64,000 nucleotides of DNA from Arachis hypogaea (lineage: Eukaryota; Streptophyta; Magnoliopsida; Fabales; Fabaceae): assembly GCF_003086295.3 (NCBI RefSeq), contig NC_092050.1, positions 153,456,699-153,520,698 on the forward strand. Direction: 5' to 3'. Within the stretch, counting starts at the first letter, position 1. Every line of letters begins with the position of its first letter. Made by a program: the position numbers and the translations under genes. Below are positions 35,561 through 48,834 of the stretch, piece after piece. Under the pieces are notes generated by a model, which was not told where the DNA came from, ran no database searches, and saw nothing but the letters and a program-made list of their open reading frames with translations.

Positions 35561-36465
35561 AACCCAAATAAAATAGTATCTAAAGTACAAAAGATAATAT
35601 ATCTAAAATCCAAAAGATAATTATCAAAAGAACAAAAGATAATATCCAATTTTATTCTCATTTAATTTCAAATAAAAAATAATAATAACTTATTCAATTT
35701 AGCATTTATAATAATAAATGAGATCACCATTATATAAGTTATTTAATTTGAAATAGTATAATTTGTGATTATAATTAATATATGATTGCCCATAAACAAA
35801 TTAAAAAATTAAAATAATTTTCAAACAATCTTTACTTTTATCTTTCGTAGACAATACTGTATATATAAATTTAATTTTACTTTTATAATTCAATCAATCA
35901 AAGAAATATATAACAAAACATTCTTTTAGTTCTTTATTTATAAGAACTAAAACAAAAAAAAAATTATATTTCTATTATAATTATATTTTAATCTGACGAC
36001 ATATTTTTTATTTTCATTTATATTTTAAAAATAGATTAGCTTTAAAAAATTAAAATGGCAATAATGCAATATGTTAATTTATTTATATTTTGTTAGCATA
36101 TGTGTAACATACGTGTATGTATTTTGTTGTATAAATTAATATCGCTCGTAAGCTAGCAAAATATCCAAATGATGTACAAATTAAATACATAAATATATCA
36201 AATTTTGAAAACCAAAAATATAAATATGAATTTTTTATTTTAATAAAAAAACATCGATCTACTTTCAAATAGAAATTCTTAGGTCTAGAAAAATTGCATT
36301 ACGTGGTACCATTTCATGTTTAGAATTGCGATGTGGCTTTCTCACTCTCTTTTTTCTCTCCCTTTTCTTTCTATTTATATTAAGGAGCTGGAGTAAGACT
36401 CTAAATTGGGCATATCTCTGATTGGCTCCTTTTTTTTTTTTTGTGGCTTAATTTTTTGGAAAATT

Positions 36466-37950
<1,485 letters not shown>

Positions 37951-38030
37951 AGCTTCTCTAATTTTTTTGGTGACTGATTGGCTCCTTTTTTCTTTCTATG
38001 AATAATAATTTTATGATATGATACTTCATG

Positions 38031-39010
38031 TTTTAAAGAGAAAATTTTACTCTCATTTTTTTTGTGATGTTAAAATGACACTTCTCTTCCTTCTATTTTA
38101 TAAATATACATTCTCCTCTTTTCTAATTTTTAAAAACCTCCTCTTTAATTCATTTTAAATTTTTTTGTGTTAACTAATGTTAATTTTATCCATTTTTTTA
38201 AGAAAAAATAAATTATTTTTTAAAAAATATCCATTAACAAAAATTTTATTTTTTATCATTAAACTTTGCTTGCTAAAATACTCTTTAATAAATTATTTTT
38301 TATTTTAAATTATATTTTTACCAAAATATTTTCAAAAAAATTAATAATTAAATTATTTTTTTCTAAGATACCTATCCTTCAATAATTTTTTAATTATTAA
38401 ATTATGATTTTACTAAAATTTTTTTAACAATTATTTTTATATTTATTATTAATTTTTTGATATCAATATATTATTTTAATATTAAATAAAAAAATCTTAC
38501 CACTGTTAATATGTATAACAATTAATATATATTGATATTGAAAAATAATCTTATTAAAATTTTTTATTTAATGTTAAAATAATATATATAGATATCAAAA
38601 AATTAATAGTAAAATAAAAAAATTGTTAACGAAAATTTTGGTAAAATTATAATTTAATAATTAAAAAATTATTGAAGGGTATTTAAGAAAAAAATAATAT
38701 AATTATTAAATTTTTTAAAAAATATAATTTAATCAATAAAAGAATAATTTATTAAATGATATTTTGGCAAACAAAATTTAATGATAAAAAATAAAATTTT
38801 TGCTAATAGTTATTTTTTTAAAAAATAATTTTTTTTCTTAAAAAATGAATAAAATTAATATTAGTTAACACAAAAAATTTAAAATGGATTAAAAAAGAGG
38901 TTTTTTAAAAGTTAAAAAAGAGAAGAATATACATTTATAAAATAAAGGAAAAGGAAGTGTCATTTTAGTATTTCACAGAAAAAAGAGAGTGAAATTTTTT
39001 CTATTTTAAA
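38031..39010. mobile_element. Near-complete ~980-bp inverted repeat (foldback/MITE-like)
   Basis: The left half begins TTTTAAAGAGAAAATTTTAC and the inverted right half TTTTAAAATAGAAAAAATTT. Matching blocks follow in the same order on both arms: GTTAAAATGACACTTC-type, TTTATAAATATACATTC, GTGTTAACTAATGTTAATTT, CATTAACAAAAATTTTATTT and TCAATAATTTTTTAATTATT. Thus almost the whole element is two arms with a short centre near 38515. No coding sequence. Target duplication is not clear. Confidence 0.75.
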
Positions 39011-39779
39011 ATTTGTTTTTGTTATTCATATTATTTCTAAAAGTTTGTGTATAATATTCTTTATTTTCTATGTTCAAAAGGGGTTTTGTATGTAGTAGAT
39101 ACATAATTATTTATGTGTTTTTCTTTAACAGATAGGTTTGTTTATAAAAAATAATTTTATGCTCATAAAAAATATTTTTTTATATTTCTTAATTATTATT
39201 ATTATTCATTTATGTACTGCAAATTCACATAACTAATAAAATCAAATAATGGTACACCTAATTAATCTTAATCTCATATATTATAATAATTCTCAATGTC
39301 AATTATCTTATCTCAATACAATAATAACTCGAACTAATCAAAGAATCAAAAGAACATACGTAACCTAAAATAAAATTACGTGTATCAAAAGTTTACTATT
39401 TCCTTGGTTTTCTTATATATAGAATTCCAATTATCTTATTATTGCACTCAAGCATATATTTATGGAATCACGCCCAATTTTTCAAAAAGACTCGTCAACG
39501 AAATCAAGAATAAATTCTAGAACAAAAGACTTCCTTAACAATCCACCTATTATATCTGGTTAGGAACTTGCTTGGTAGCTGCAAAGTGTGAGTCATGAAT
39601 TGCTCAAACGAAACTTATTGAGTATTATGTCTGTTCATACATGGTTTTATTTTTTTATTTTTTTTCTTAAATACTTTTGTATGATATCTCTTCTCATATG
39701 CAGTCTTATAATTTTTATCGGAATCTAATATGGAATTTGTGAATATTATTTGATTTGTAATCCTATCAATTTAATTCAC
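39011..39779. other. AT-rich intergenic DNA, nothing recognised
   Basis: No gene, RNA or repeat that I can support. Confidence 0.4.
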
Positions 39780-39787
39780 ATGTAAGT

Positions 39788-40592
39788 AGAGTTACATCCC
39801 AAAATAGTCCCCGAGATAGTGAGATTGGCGTCGTGCACTAAAATTGTTCCTAAAATTTCAATTGCACCAATTACGTCCTTGAAATTGAGAAAAGTGCACC
39901 ATATTAGTCCCTGACTCATTTTTCATTAACGACGTGATGACATGGCTTGATGACGTGTATTGTAAGTGACACGTGTCACTCCATAATTTGGTCACGTGTA
40001 ATGATATGATGATGTGGTGACCAGTGACACGTGGCATGCTGATGTGGATGGTTGTGCCACGTGTCACCATGTTATTTGGCTACGTGCCGTTTGTGCCACG
40101 TGTCACAACAGTATTCGTCCACGTGTCGTCATTGTAGATGCACCAAATTAGTCCCTCACTTTGCATTAAGTGACTCATTTTAGTCCCTGAAATTAAATGT
40201 CGTACACCAAACTAGTTCCTTCACCATTTTTTTCTTATTTTTTTTTATAAATTTAAAATTTTCACAATGGATGACACGTAGACGAATACTGTTGCGACAC
40301 GTGGCCAAATAACATTGTGACACGTGGCACAACTATCCACATCAGTATGTCACGTGTCATTGGTCACCACATCACCATATCATTACACGTGGCCAAATCA
40401 TGGAGTGACACGTGTCACTTACAGTCTACGTCATCAAGCCATGTCATTATGTCGTTAATAAAAAATGGGTCAGGGACTAATATAATGCACTTTTGTCAAT
40501 CTCAGAGACGTAATTAGTGCAATTAAAATCTTAGAGATGATTTTAATTAGTACACGATGCCAATCTCATGAATTATTTTGGAGTTTAACTCT
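39788..40592. mobile_element. Inverted-repeat MITE (805 bp) carrying 11 CACGTG cores
   Basis: The ends AGAGTTACATCCCAAAATAG and, inverted, AGAGTTAAACTCCAAAATAA continue as ~300-bp arms of high similarity. ATGTAAGT at 39780-39787 is repeated exactly at 40593-40600, an 8-bp target duplication; ATGTAAGTA would fit 9 bp if the left end starts one base later. Eight suggests hAT and nine Mutator, so the superfamily stays open. The left arm has six CACGTG palindromes and the right arm five, several within ACACGTGTCA or CCACGTGTCA. The element encodes nothing; mirror-image short frames on the two arms are by-products of the inverted repeat. Confidence 0.85.
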
Positions 40593-40601
40593 ATGTAAGT
40601 A

Positions 40602-41416
40602 GGATTGGATATTAGATTTTAATTTTATAGATATATTTGTGTATCTGATTTGCAAAATTCACATGTCCGAATAAATAATCAAAATATATATATATATTAA
40701 AAATTTGGTTAATATTTTAGGCTAAGGATTTCCTTACTTTTACTTTGACGTGGGAATAACATTAACAAATATATAAATTATTAGATATTGTTTTTTTTTT
40801 TTATGAAAAATTTTGCGAAAACAAAAAGTGTACTTTGGATGTTTGCCCATTCTAAAAATTTAAAATAAGCATTGTTGAATATAATAGATACGTATATAAT
40901 CCAAAGAATGAGTAAATAGCAAAGTTTAAAGATACCTTGAGTTTATGATTTGGCACAAAGTTCAAACATATCCTGAGTTTATAATTTGACACTTTTTTAA
41001 ATAGTCCAAAAAATACACTTCATTTGAGGATCAATATGTTATGTGTTTTGGTTCAATCCGACAATATCGTTCCTCATGATCTCCCTGAAACAATAGTCAA
41101 CATGTACAATAATAATACAAGTCTGCCTTCTACATAATAAATACCAACAAAATAACATTCAGGCAAAGACATATGCAAAAAAAAAAAAGGAGAGGCATGA
41201 GGAATCACATCTTGAATGTCAAGTCCATAGTTCTCTATGGATGCCTTTGGCACAACAAGAAGTGCATTAGTAAAAGTGGATTTACCTCCTTTAAAGTTGT
41301 ATTGTTATTTTAGAGAAAAAAATATATCATTAATCACTATTGAATTAAGATAGTTGGGCTCATAGATAATAAATATTATAAATTCAAAAGTGATTAAAGC
41401 ATTACTTTACTATTTT
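40602..41416. other. Flank of the Gypsy insertion, with coding-like remnants
   Basis: Mostly A/T-rich. On the minus strand 41295-41194 is open for 34 codons with a normal-looking composition (begins FKGGKSTFTNALLVV) and contains no stop. About 41077-41040, after a TTTCAG acceptor-like site, reads GDHEERYCRIEPKH. I do not recognise the protein; these may be exons of a decayed gene or retroelement split by the Gypsy insertion. Confidence 0.3.
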
Positions 41417-41421
41417 ACTAA

Positions 41422-41855
41422 TGTTCCTGTGTGGATACCTGGAGGGGAGCTCGGCTTCTGGGAGTCAGCGTCGAGTTGTTATCTTCGGTGCCGATCTTTG
41501 AGCCTTGAGAAAGTCCTAGCTTTACGCTTGGGGAGATGTCCAATCATGCAGAGTGTGAACAAGAAACAAGAGGAGAGTGTACCTGCAAAGGCACTCCGAA
41601 ACTTAAGTTAGTATTGAGAATTCAATGTATTCCTTTAAAGAGAAGATACCATACCTTTATATGTGGAGTATAATTGGTCGGTTACATATTTGTTGATCTT
41701 CCGAATTGAAAGGCAGTTACTAGGTCACTAATGAATGATGACGTTTGGTCGGGTGTTATCTTTCTTGACTTGTGTAACGACCGAGGTGTTACGGAATTTG
41801 CCGAGTTATGGTCATAATGCCGACTTATAAGGTCGGATTCGTAACAGACGTATCA
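41422..41855 (-). repeat. 3' LTR of the Gypsy element (434 bp)
   Basis: It begins TGTTCCTGTGTGGATACC and ends GTAACAGACGTATCA on the + strand. The minus strand has a TATA-like TATAAAGGTATGG at about 41650-41661, so the LTR promoter is discernible. Confidence 0.95.
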
Positions 41856-41870
41856 TAGCCCCCAAACTTA
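41856..41870 (-). other. Polypurine tract of the Gypsy element
   Basis: The minus strand reads TAAGTTTGGGGGCTA directly before the 3' LTR, the position of the plus-strand primer in LTR retrotransposons. Confidence 0.75.
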
Positions 41871-42290
41871 CCCTGAGAATAGATTTTAATGAAGCAGGTT
41901 AAGTTTTGAATGAGGCATAACTTGGTAAATGGGATGGCTATGGAGCCCCCAGTTCAACTTACTTCCTTAAAAAATATTTTGAAATTATTATTGGTAATAT
42001 TAGTTAGTTTTAAAGAAAGAGAGAGAAGTGGTAATGGTAATAAATTGTGTGTCATTTCCAAAGCCTCTCTGAACCGTTGATGTGACTGATTAATGTGTTA
42101 GTGGAGTGTAACCGACAGTAGTTACTTTTTGGTAATTGTAGTGGAATGAAAAGAGTCTCCTTCTCTAGTGAGTGAAAAATTGATTTTTCAAGTTGCTAGA
42201 GAGGGAATGAGCAAACGAGGTACATTCTAACTTCTCTTCCTTTGTTTTTGCTATTCTGTGTTGTTTTTTTTCTTCTTCTATTAACTGGTA

Positions 42291-44073
42291 ATGGGGTTTG
42301 AAAAAGAGAAGAAAAAGAAGATTGATTGGTCTTATGACTGGGTTAATGAGGATGTGAGGAAGCATCCATCGTTGTTCCTAGATGAAGGTGCAGTGAAAGA
42401 AATAGATACGAGCAAGATTGTTAGGGTTGGGTCTGGTGTTCGTTTGGAGCTACTCCCTTGTTCTTCTAGTGAAAAGGTGTTTCATAGGGGGGGGGGATTT
42501 GAGTTCTTTTATATGTATAGTAGTGTGTTGGAGGAGTTGAGGGTGAAGTTGCCTTTTAAAGATTTTCAGTGTCATGTATTGAGACAGCTGAACTGCGCCC
42601 CGTCTCAATTCCATCCTAATGGCTGGGCGTTTCTTCGTGGGTTTGAAATTTTGATAGAGTATCTGGAAGAGACACCTACGTTGGAGTTGTTTTTCTCTCT
42701 GTTTCAGGCAAAAGGTGTTTGGAAAGGGGGTTGGGTGAACCGGAATAGTTCACCAAGGTTTGCCATATTTAAACTGTATAAATCGTCTTTTAAGAATTTT
42801 AAGGAGATGTTTCTGAAGATTAGGAGTGTGGAGGGGAATTTTCCCTTTTATGTGGACGATCTGTTGGGGGAGAAATTTCCCATGTGGTGGTGCTTTGAGC
42901 CTCAGAGTATTTTGGGACCGGAAATAATTTGTCCGAGGAATCAATGTATTATTGAGTATCTGGTGGAAGAGATAAACCGAAAGGAATTGTTATCAGTTTT
43001 TGATCTGTTACCATGGGATGACAATAGGCAAGCAGTGGTAGATTATTTAGGTGAGCTGATTTGTAAATGATGTGGTGTAGATGAAACTGGTTTTAATTTT
43101 GTAACTGTTTTGGTTTTCTGTGTTTGAAGGTGGGAAGTATCCCTGGGTGTCCGCGGCCACCCTAAGAGCTCGGGTGAAAAGCAAAAACTTGGAGAAGGAA
43201 GGTTCAACATCGAAGACGGAAAAAGTGGTAGGGGCTGGTGAGGTTGATTAGCCGAGACCTAGAAGAAGAAAGGTTATTTTAAAAAGAAAGAGAGCTGATG
43301 TAGTGGACCTGTCTGAGGGTTCTAAGGAAGAAGATGTGCTGGTAGAGGAACTTCAGAAATTTGTAGAGAATCAAAAGAGGTTACGTGAACTTGCCGAACA
43401 TTCTGATGGCTCGTTGGTATTGGCCAAAGATTTTCCATATATGGCCGTTGCTGACGAGGTTTGGCAATCATCGGTAGATGTGACTTTAGTCGACGAGGTT
43501 GGTGACACTGTTATTGATCAATATATGCAGGTAAGGTAATCCTGGGTTTGCATGTTTTATTTTTGTTGTGTAAATGGTTATGTAATGCTGTTTGTTTTGG
43601 TTTGATGTAGGTTATTGGTCTGTGCTTGGCGGCCTTGGTCGGAGTCAGGAAAAGAAGCATCGCAAACTGTCGGATCAGAAGTCGTACGTAATGTTGAAGG
43701 AAGAGCTTGGCATGAGAAACGCGAAAGTTGCTGAGTTAGGGACAAAGTTGTCAGAGACTGAGAAAGATTTAAGTTGATGAAGGAAAATTATGCCAAAGAG
43801 GTTGAAGATTTGAAGAAGAAGGAGGCCGAGCTTTCTTCTATGACTTCTCAAGTAGTTGCGGCAACAGCGAAATTGAAGGAAGTTGAGAAAAGTAAGGTGA
43901 CAGGAATTTTGGACTCTTTTGTTGAGGGTTTTGAAAGAGCCTCGTTGCAAGCAAAGTTTCTGGCTCCCGACTGTGATTTTTCCTAGATGGATCCAGGCAA
44001 AATCATCAGAGACGAAGTTATGGTGGAAGATAATGGAGTTGCTGAGGAGGAAGATGAAAATGTTGAATCATGA
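42291..44073 (+). pseudogene. Antisense accessory gene of the Gypsy element ('gypsy-type putative transposase' family)
   Basis: This lies on the strand opposite to gag-pol, between integrase and 3' LTR. Exon 1 (42291-43050) encodes a 253-residue block beginning MGFEKEKKKKIDWSYDWVNE, with LNCAPSQFHPNGWAFLRGFE, of the plant 'transposase (putative) gypsy type' family. Apparent introns 43051-43129 and 43531-43610 have GT-AG ends and restore the frame (DYLG joined to GKYPWV). Exon 2 has an in-frame TAG at 43249 and the third exon is frameshifted. The last part (about 43690-43985) is heptad-like and rich in Glu/Lys/Leu, probably a coiled coil, and ends in acidic residues. Function is unknown; such genes are known in Tat elements. 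This copy is broken. Confidence 0.75.
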
Positions 44074-44845
44074 TTATATGTTTTTTTTTCATTGTATTTG
44101 CTGAACTGTTAGTAGTTGTTGTTTAAACTGGTTGGCTCCTTTGAAAGCATTTGACTGTTGCCATTTCTGATAAAAAAAAAGAAAAGGCATTATATATTTT
44201 GATATGTGTTAATTGAAGTTTGCGTGGTATGGTGTTATTGAACAGATATTTTGAATTGGTTGTGAATGTTATAATTTGCTTGAGTAGTTTATGTTGTGAA
44301 ACTGTAGTTCTGTATTTTAAAATGAACTGATTTTCCATAAACTGAGATTTCGGGAAAATGTTTGCTTTCCAATTTGGAAAAATAGAAGGATGTATTGGAA
44401 AAAACAGTTTAGAGATTAAGTTGAACAAACTGGTTTGTCCGATTTAATGTTTGTTGGAGCAGTGATTTCCTGATTTTGATTGGCGATTGTGATTTGATCA
44501 GTAATGTTTGTTAGATCGGTTGAATTCCGATTTGATCGGCGATTGTGATTTGATCGGTAACCCTTGATCGGTTTGATTGTGAATAGAGGTAAAAAGGATA
44601 ATAGTGTAATTAAAGGTGCTTAATATGAAAAAAGAAGTTGTGAAGATAGGAAACTTATGTATGTTGAGAGACCTTTGATTACAAAGGTGCAGGTAGGCCA
44701 GCCTCGTTAAAACCTCTCCAAGCAAAACCCGTTTTTGGAAAAAATCTTGGCAGTAGAAAAAAGAGTACTTGCCTGTCCCTGACTTGTTGACTGTAATATA
44801 ACTTTAAAGATGATACATTCCAAGTATTAGGCAGAGTATTACCAT

Positions 44846-46040
44846 CTAGGGTTTGTAATCGGCAACTCCATTGCCGATGACTTCTATGATTCGGTAATGG
44901 CCTTTCCAGTTAGCTGCTAGTTTGCCATGGCTTGATGGTTTTCTAGCCTGTTCGGTTCTTCTGAGCACAAGGTCGTTTACTTGAAAAGTCCTTGGGTGAA
45001 GTCTTTGATTGTATCGCCGAGTTATGTGCTGTTGCATTGCTCGGTGTTTGATTGCTGTTGAAGATCGAACTTCTTCTAGGAGGTCGAGGTCGGATTGCCG
45101 AGCTTCATCTTTTATAGTGTGGTCGGCCATTTGAGTGCGTAGTGAGGCTTGAGAGATATCCACAGGTATCATTGCGTCAGAGCGGTATACTAGTCAGAAA
45201 GGTGTTTCCTTTGTTGTTGAGTGGATGGTGGTATTATATCCCTATATGATCTCTGGGATGAGTTCGGCCCAAAGCTCTTTGGTGTCGTCGAGTTTCTTCC
45301 TTAAGGCATGGAGGATGACCTTATTCGTGGCCTCTGCTAGCCCATTTGTTTGTGGGTGCTCTATTGATGAGAAATGTTGTTTGACCTTTAAGTTCTGCAA
45401 AAAGGAGATGAATTTTTGATCGACAAACTGGCGGCCATTATCGGTGATAATGTGCCGAGATATGCCGAATCTACAGATAATATGCTTCCATACAAAGGAA
45501 ATCATTTGTTGTGAGGCGATCTTTGCTAAGGGTTGTGCCTCGATCCATTTTGAGAAATAATTAATTGCGACTATTAAAAATTTTACCTGTCCAGCCGCTA
45601 AGGGGAAAGGACCGAGGGTATCGAGCCCTCATTGGTTGAACGACCAAATCACCTCGGAACAGTGAATGAGTTCGGCTGGAAGGTGTGTGATCGGACTGTG
45701 TTTTTGGCAGTTGTCACAGCTTTTGACCTTTGTTTTACAATCTTGTTGCAGCGTCGACCAATAGAAACTGGCTCAGAAGATCTTTGAAGACAGGCTTCGG
45801 GCTCCAAGGTGTGTACCACAGATACCTTCATGTGTCGCAGCAAGTGCAAGATCGGCTTCTGATCTGCAAATACATTTTAGTAAAGGACGAGAGAATCCTC
45901 GTTTATATAGGAAGTTGTTATAAATTGTAAAGAATGAGGCTTGTCGGCAAAAGTGTCGAATGTTTTCGACTTCGCCTGGCAGGATCCCTGTCCGAAGATA
46001 GTTTATGTATGGTGTTCTCCAGTCTGCATCCTGCGTCACA
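44846..46040 (-). pseudogene. Gypsy integrase remnant
   Basis: In several frames the minus strand shows a zinc-binding CDNCQKH region near 45700. The catalytic-core triad is visible: Asp in LDTLGPF (about 45620), Asp in TDNGRQF (about 45440) and Glu in NGLAEATNK (about 45340). The C-terminal part contains LAANWKGHYRIIEVIGNGV at 44860-44925. Stops and frameshifts separate these pieces, so no intact protein can be made. It would have inserted the cDNA copy. Confidence 0.85.
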
Positions 46041-46263
46041 CTTAGAACTTTTGTTAATTCTATACTGGGTTTGACTAAGGTAAATCAGTGAAAGGAGGAA
46101 TAATTTGTTGGGTGCTGGCGAGTTTAGAGAGGATGTCAGCTCCGCTATTGTGCTCCCGAGGTATATGTTCGATGTCACATTTGTGAAATTTTGAAAGTAA
46201 AGTTTGAACAATTGCAAGGTATTTGGATAATAAAGGGTCTTTTACCTGGTACATCTCGTTTAC

Positions 46264-46659
46264 CTACTGGACAATGAGCAAGGAATCACAGTATACCTTA
46301 AGCTCGGCTATGTTAAGATCGGAGGCTAATTTGAGGCCGGCAATAAGAGCTTCATACTCACTCTGGTTGTTGTTCGCCTTGAAGGAAAAGTGTAGCGATT
46401 GCTCAATGATGTTGCCATTTCCATTGTCGAGTATGATTTCGGTGCCACACCCATGTGGGTTATAGGAGCCGTCTACATACAAAGACCATTCTGTGGAACT
46501 TTCGGTGATGTCTGGGACTGGGAATTTGGCAATGAAATCAGCCAAGAATTGAGATTTGACAGATGATCCTCCTTGGTATCTGATGTCGAACTCGGAAAGT
46601 TCGACCGACAATTTTACTTGTTGGCCATCCACCTCTGGTTTATGAAGGATTTGTCGCAA
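46264..46659 (-). pseudogene. Gypsy RNase H connection and archaeal-type RNase H domain
   Basis: The 131-residue frame starts in the end of the RT-linked RNase H (ELSEFDIRYQGGSSVKSQFL) and continues into a second RNase H with WSLYVDGSYNPHGCG, NNNQSEYEALIAGLKLA and VYCDSLLIVQ. These supply Asp, Glu and Asp of the active site. A duplicate RNase H of this kind defines the Tat lineage. The RT-linked RNase H upstream (about 46680-47000) is broken by a G-run near 46898 and by stops. Confidence 0.85.
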
Positions 46660-47003
46660 AGGCTGATCTGTCCGAACATGGATGACATGACTCTAGAAGT
46701 ATGGCTGTAGTCTTCTTGCCGAGAAGACAAGAGCTAAGGGCAGCTTCTCGATGCTCGGATAGCGAAGTTCAGCATTCTGTAGTGTTTTGCTGGTGAAATA
46801 GATCGGCAACTGCTATTTTTTCCTTTCTGCAATAAGAACGGAGCTTACAGCCCAGTTAGCCACAAATAAATATAAGAATAATGGTTCCCCTTGAAGGGGG
46901 GGGGGGTTTGTAAAATTGGTGGTTTTGAAAGAGTTTTCTTGATGGTTGTGAATGCTTGTTCACATTCATCGCTCCACTGAAAAGCCTATTTCTTTTTTTC
47001 TTT

Positions 47004-47843
47004 TTAAGTTTGGAAGAAACATAAAGACTTAGAAGCTAGGCAAGGTAAGAATCTACAAAGTGCAGCAAGTCTCCCTGTCAACCGTTGGACTTCTTTGATA
47101 GTTTGGGGGCTTGTCATATCCAAGACAGCTCGGCACTTTTCTGGATTTGCTTCTATACCTCGGCTACTGAGTATGAAGCCGAGGATTTTGCCACTTTGTA
47201 CGCCAAATGCGCATTTCTCAGGGTTTAACCGCATGTTGTCCTTTCTGATTTGACCGAAGATTTCTGCGAGGTCATCAAGGTGGTTATTGCCGATTTTTGT
47301 TTTGGCGACCATATCGTCAACGTAGACCTCAATGTTCCTGCCAATCTGTTGGGTGAATACTTTGTCCATTAGGCGTTGATATGTTGCACCTGCATTTTTA
47401 AGGCCAAACGGCATGACTTTATAACAGTAGTTTCCATATTCAATAATAAAGACTGTCTTACTTTGATCGGATGGATGCATTTGGATCTGGTTATAGCCAG
47501 AGTATGCATCCATAAAGCTAAGTTTTTCATAACCAGAGGCATTATCAACTAGGCAGTCAATAGATGGTAAGGGATAGGAGTCTTTGGGGCATGCTTTGTT
47601 GAGATCGGTGAAATCAACACACATGCGCCATTTACCGTTATGTTTTTTCACCATGATGACATTTGCCAACCATGTTGTGAACATGATTTCTTGAATGAAG
47701 CCGGCATGGATGAACTTCTTGGTTTCTTCCAGAGAAGCTTGTTTGCGGTCATAGCCGAGGTTTTGCTTTTTCTGTGCTATAGGATGGATAGACGGATCTA
47801 ATGCCAGTTTGTGGGATATGACAGATGGGTCAATTCCTGGCAT
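47004..47843 (-). pseudogene. Gypsy reverse transcriptase
   Basis: This open stretch of 279 codons holds the RT core: KHNGKWRMCVDFTDLNKACP, then FMDAYSGYNQIQMHP, then VMPFGLKNAGATYQRLMDKV and the catalytic YVDDMVAKT, then LGFILSSRGIEANPEKC. Length and motifs are near complete, but the flanking protease and RNase H lie in other frames, so the polyprotein is broken. Confidence 0.93.
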
Positions 47844-47917
47844 GTCAGTTGGGGTTCAAGCAAACAAGTCGGCATTTTGTTGTAGGAATGTTTTGAATAA
47901 GGCCTTCTCTTCTGAGC

Positions 47918-48834
47918 TTAGTTGGATCCCACATAAGTGAACTTTTCCGAGCTATTTGTGAAATAGATTTTATGCAGGTCTTCGGTCGGGGTTGGTCTTT
48001 CTAGGCTTCCTGCCCTGGGATCAAGGTCGGCTAGGACTGGTAGTTCGGCTTGGTTACTGATACTGTTCACGTGGGCTTGCGTACTTTGATTTGGTTTTTT
48101 GAAACTGTTGTTGTAGCATTCTCTGGCCTCTCGGGCATCGCTGTGAATAGTTGCAATTGTGTTATCCTGCAAAGGGAACTTAACACAGAGATGAATTGTA
48201 GAAACAATAGCGCCGAACCTATTTAAAAAAGGTCGGCCAAGTATCAAATTGTAAGGACTAAAACAGTCAACGACTAAGTATTGAATATCCAAAGTCTTTG
48301 ATAAGGGAACCTCACCAAGTGTGGTTTGGAACCACACAAAGCCCACAACCGGGACCCTCTCACCTGAGAAACCGACCAGGTCTCCAGTGGAAGGTTGGAG
48401 GATGTTGTTGCCGAGCTTCATCTTCTGAAATGTGGAGTAAAAGAGAACATTGGCACTGCTCCCAGGGTCCAGTAAAACCTTTTTGACTAGGAGATTTTGA
48501 GCTGCAGGGAAATCACGACCGGGTCATCTATGTTTGTTACGTTGGTGTTAAGGTCGGATGTCTGAAATGTTATCTGAGAAAAATGTGGAGGTATCTGATG
48601 TTGATGTTGATCGGCTTCTATGGAAAGCATAGCTCGGTAAGACCGCTTTCTTGCCGAGCTTGCTGCCCCTCCACCTGCAAAACCTCCAGAAATACAGTTA
48701 TTAATACGTCTTGGTTGGTCGGGAGGTGTTCGGTCGATCTTTATCTCGGCCATGCTGTGTTGCTGAGCTTTGGTCACCAGTGAGAGGTACGCGTCGTTGT
48801 ATGTGGCCGCCGATATACTTGTCGAGATGACCAT
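47918..48834 (-). pseudogene. Gypsy gag end and aspartic protease region
   Basis: The frame 48421-47918 includes YNLILGRPFLNRFGAIVS, the conserved end of retropepsin-type proteases of plant Gypsy elements. The upstream frame 48834-48487 gives basic linker residues and the gag-protease junction. The protease active-site Asp region lies near the frame break around 48480 (PGSSANVLF in another frame) and has no clear intact DTG/DSG. Confidence 0.75.

Larger units (their letters stand above)
31951..36465. other. Long AT-rich intergenic region
   Basis: This holds an AT microsatellite (32563-32609) and a relatively GC-richer island at about 35190-35560 described separately. A 63-codon open stretch at 34146-34337 has no recognisable family. 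I see no host gene. Confidence 0.4.

Noticed and set aside
39858..40517. Two similar small 'proteins' on opposite strands (39858-40070 - and 40317-40517 +)
   Set aside because: They are the same inverted-repeat arm read outwards twice; codons follow CACGTG repeats and there is no sign of protein-level constraint.
41450..41611. Short + frames in both LTRs that look like duplicated genes (41390-41611 and 49993-50217)
   Set aside because: They are the same LTR sequence read in both copies.
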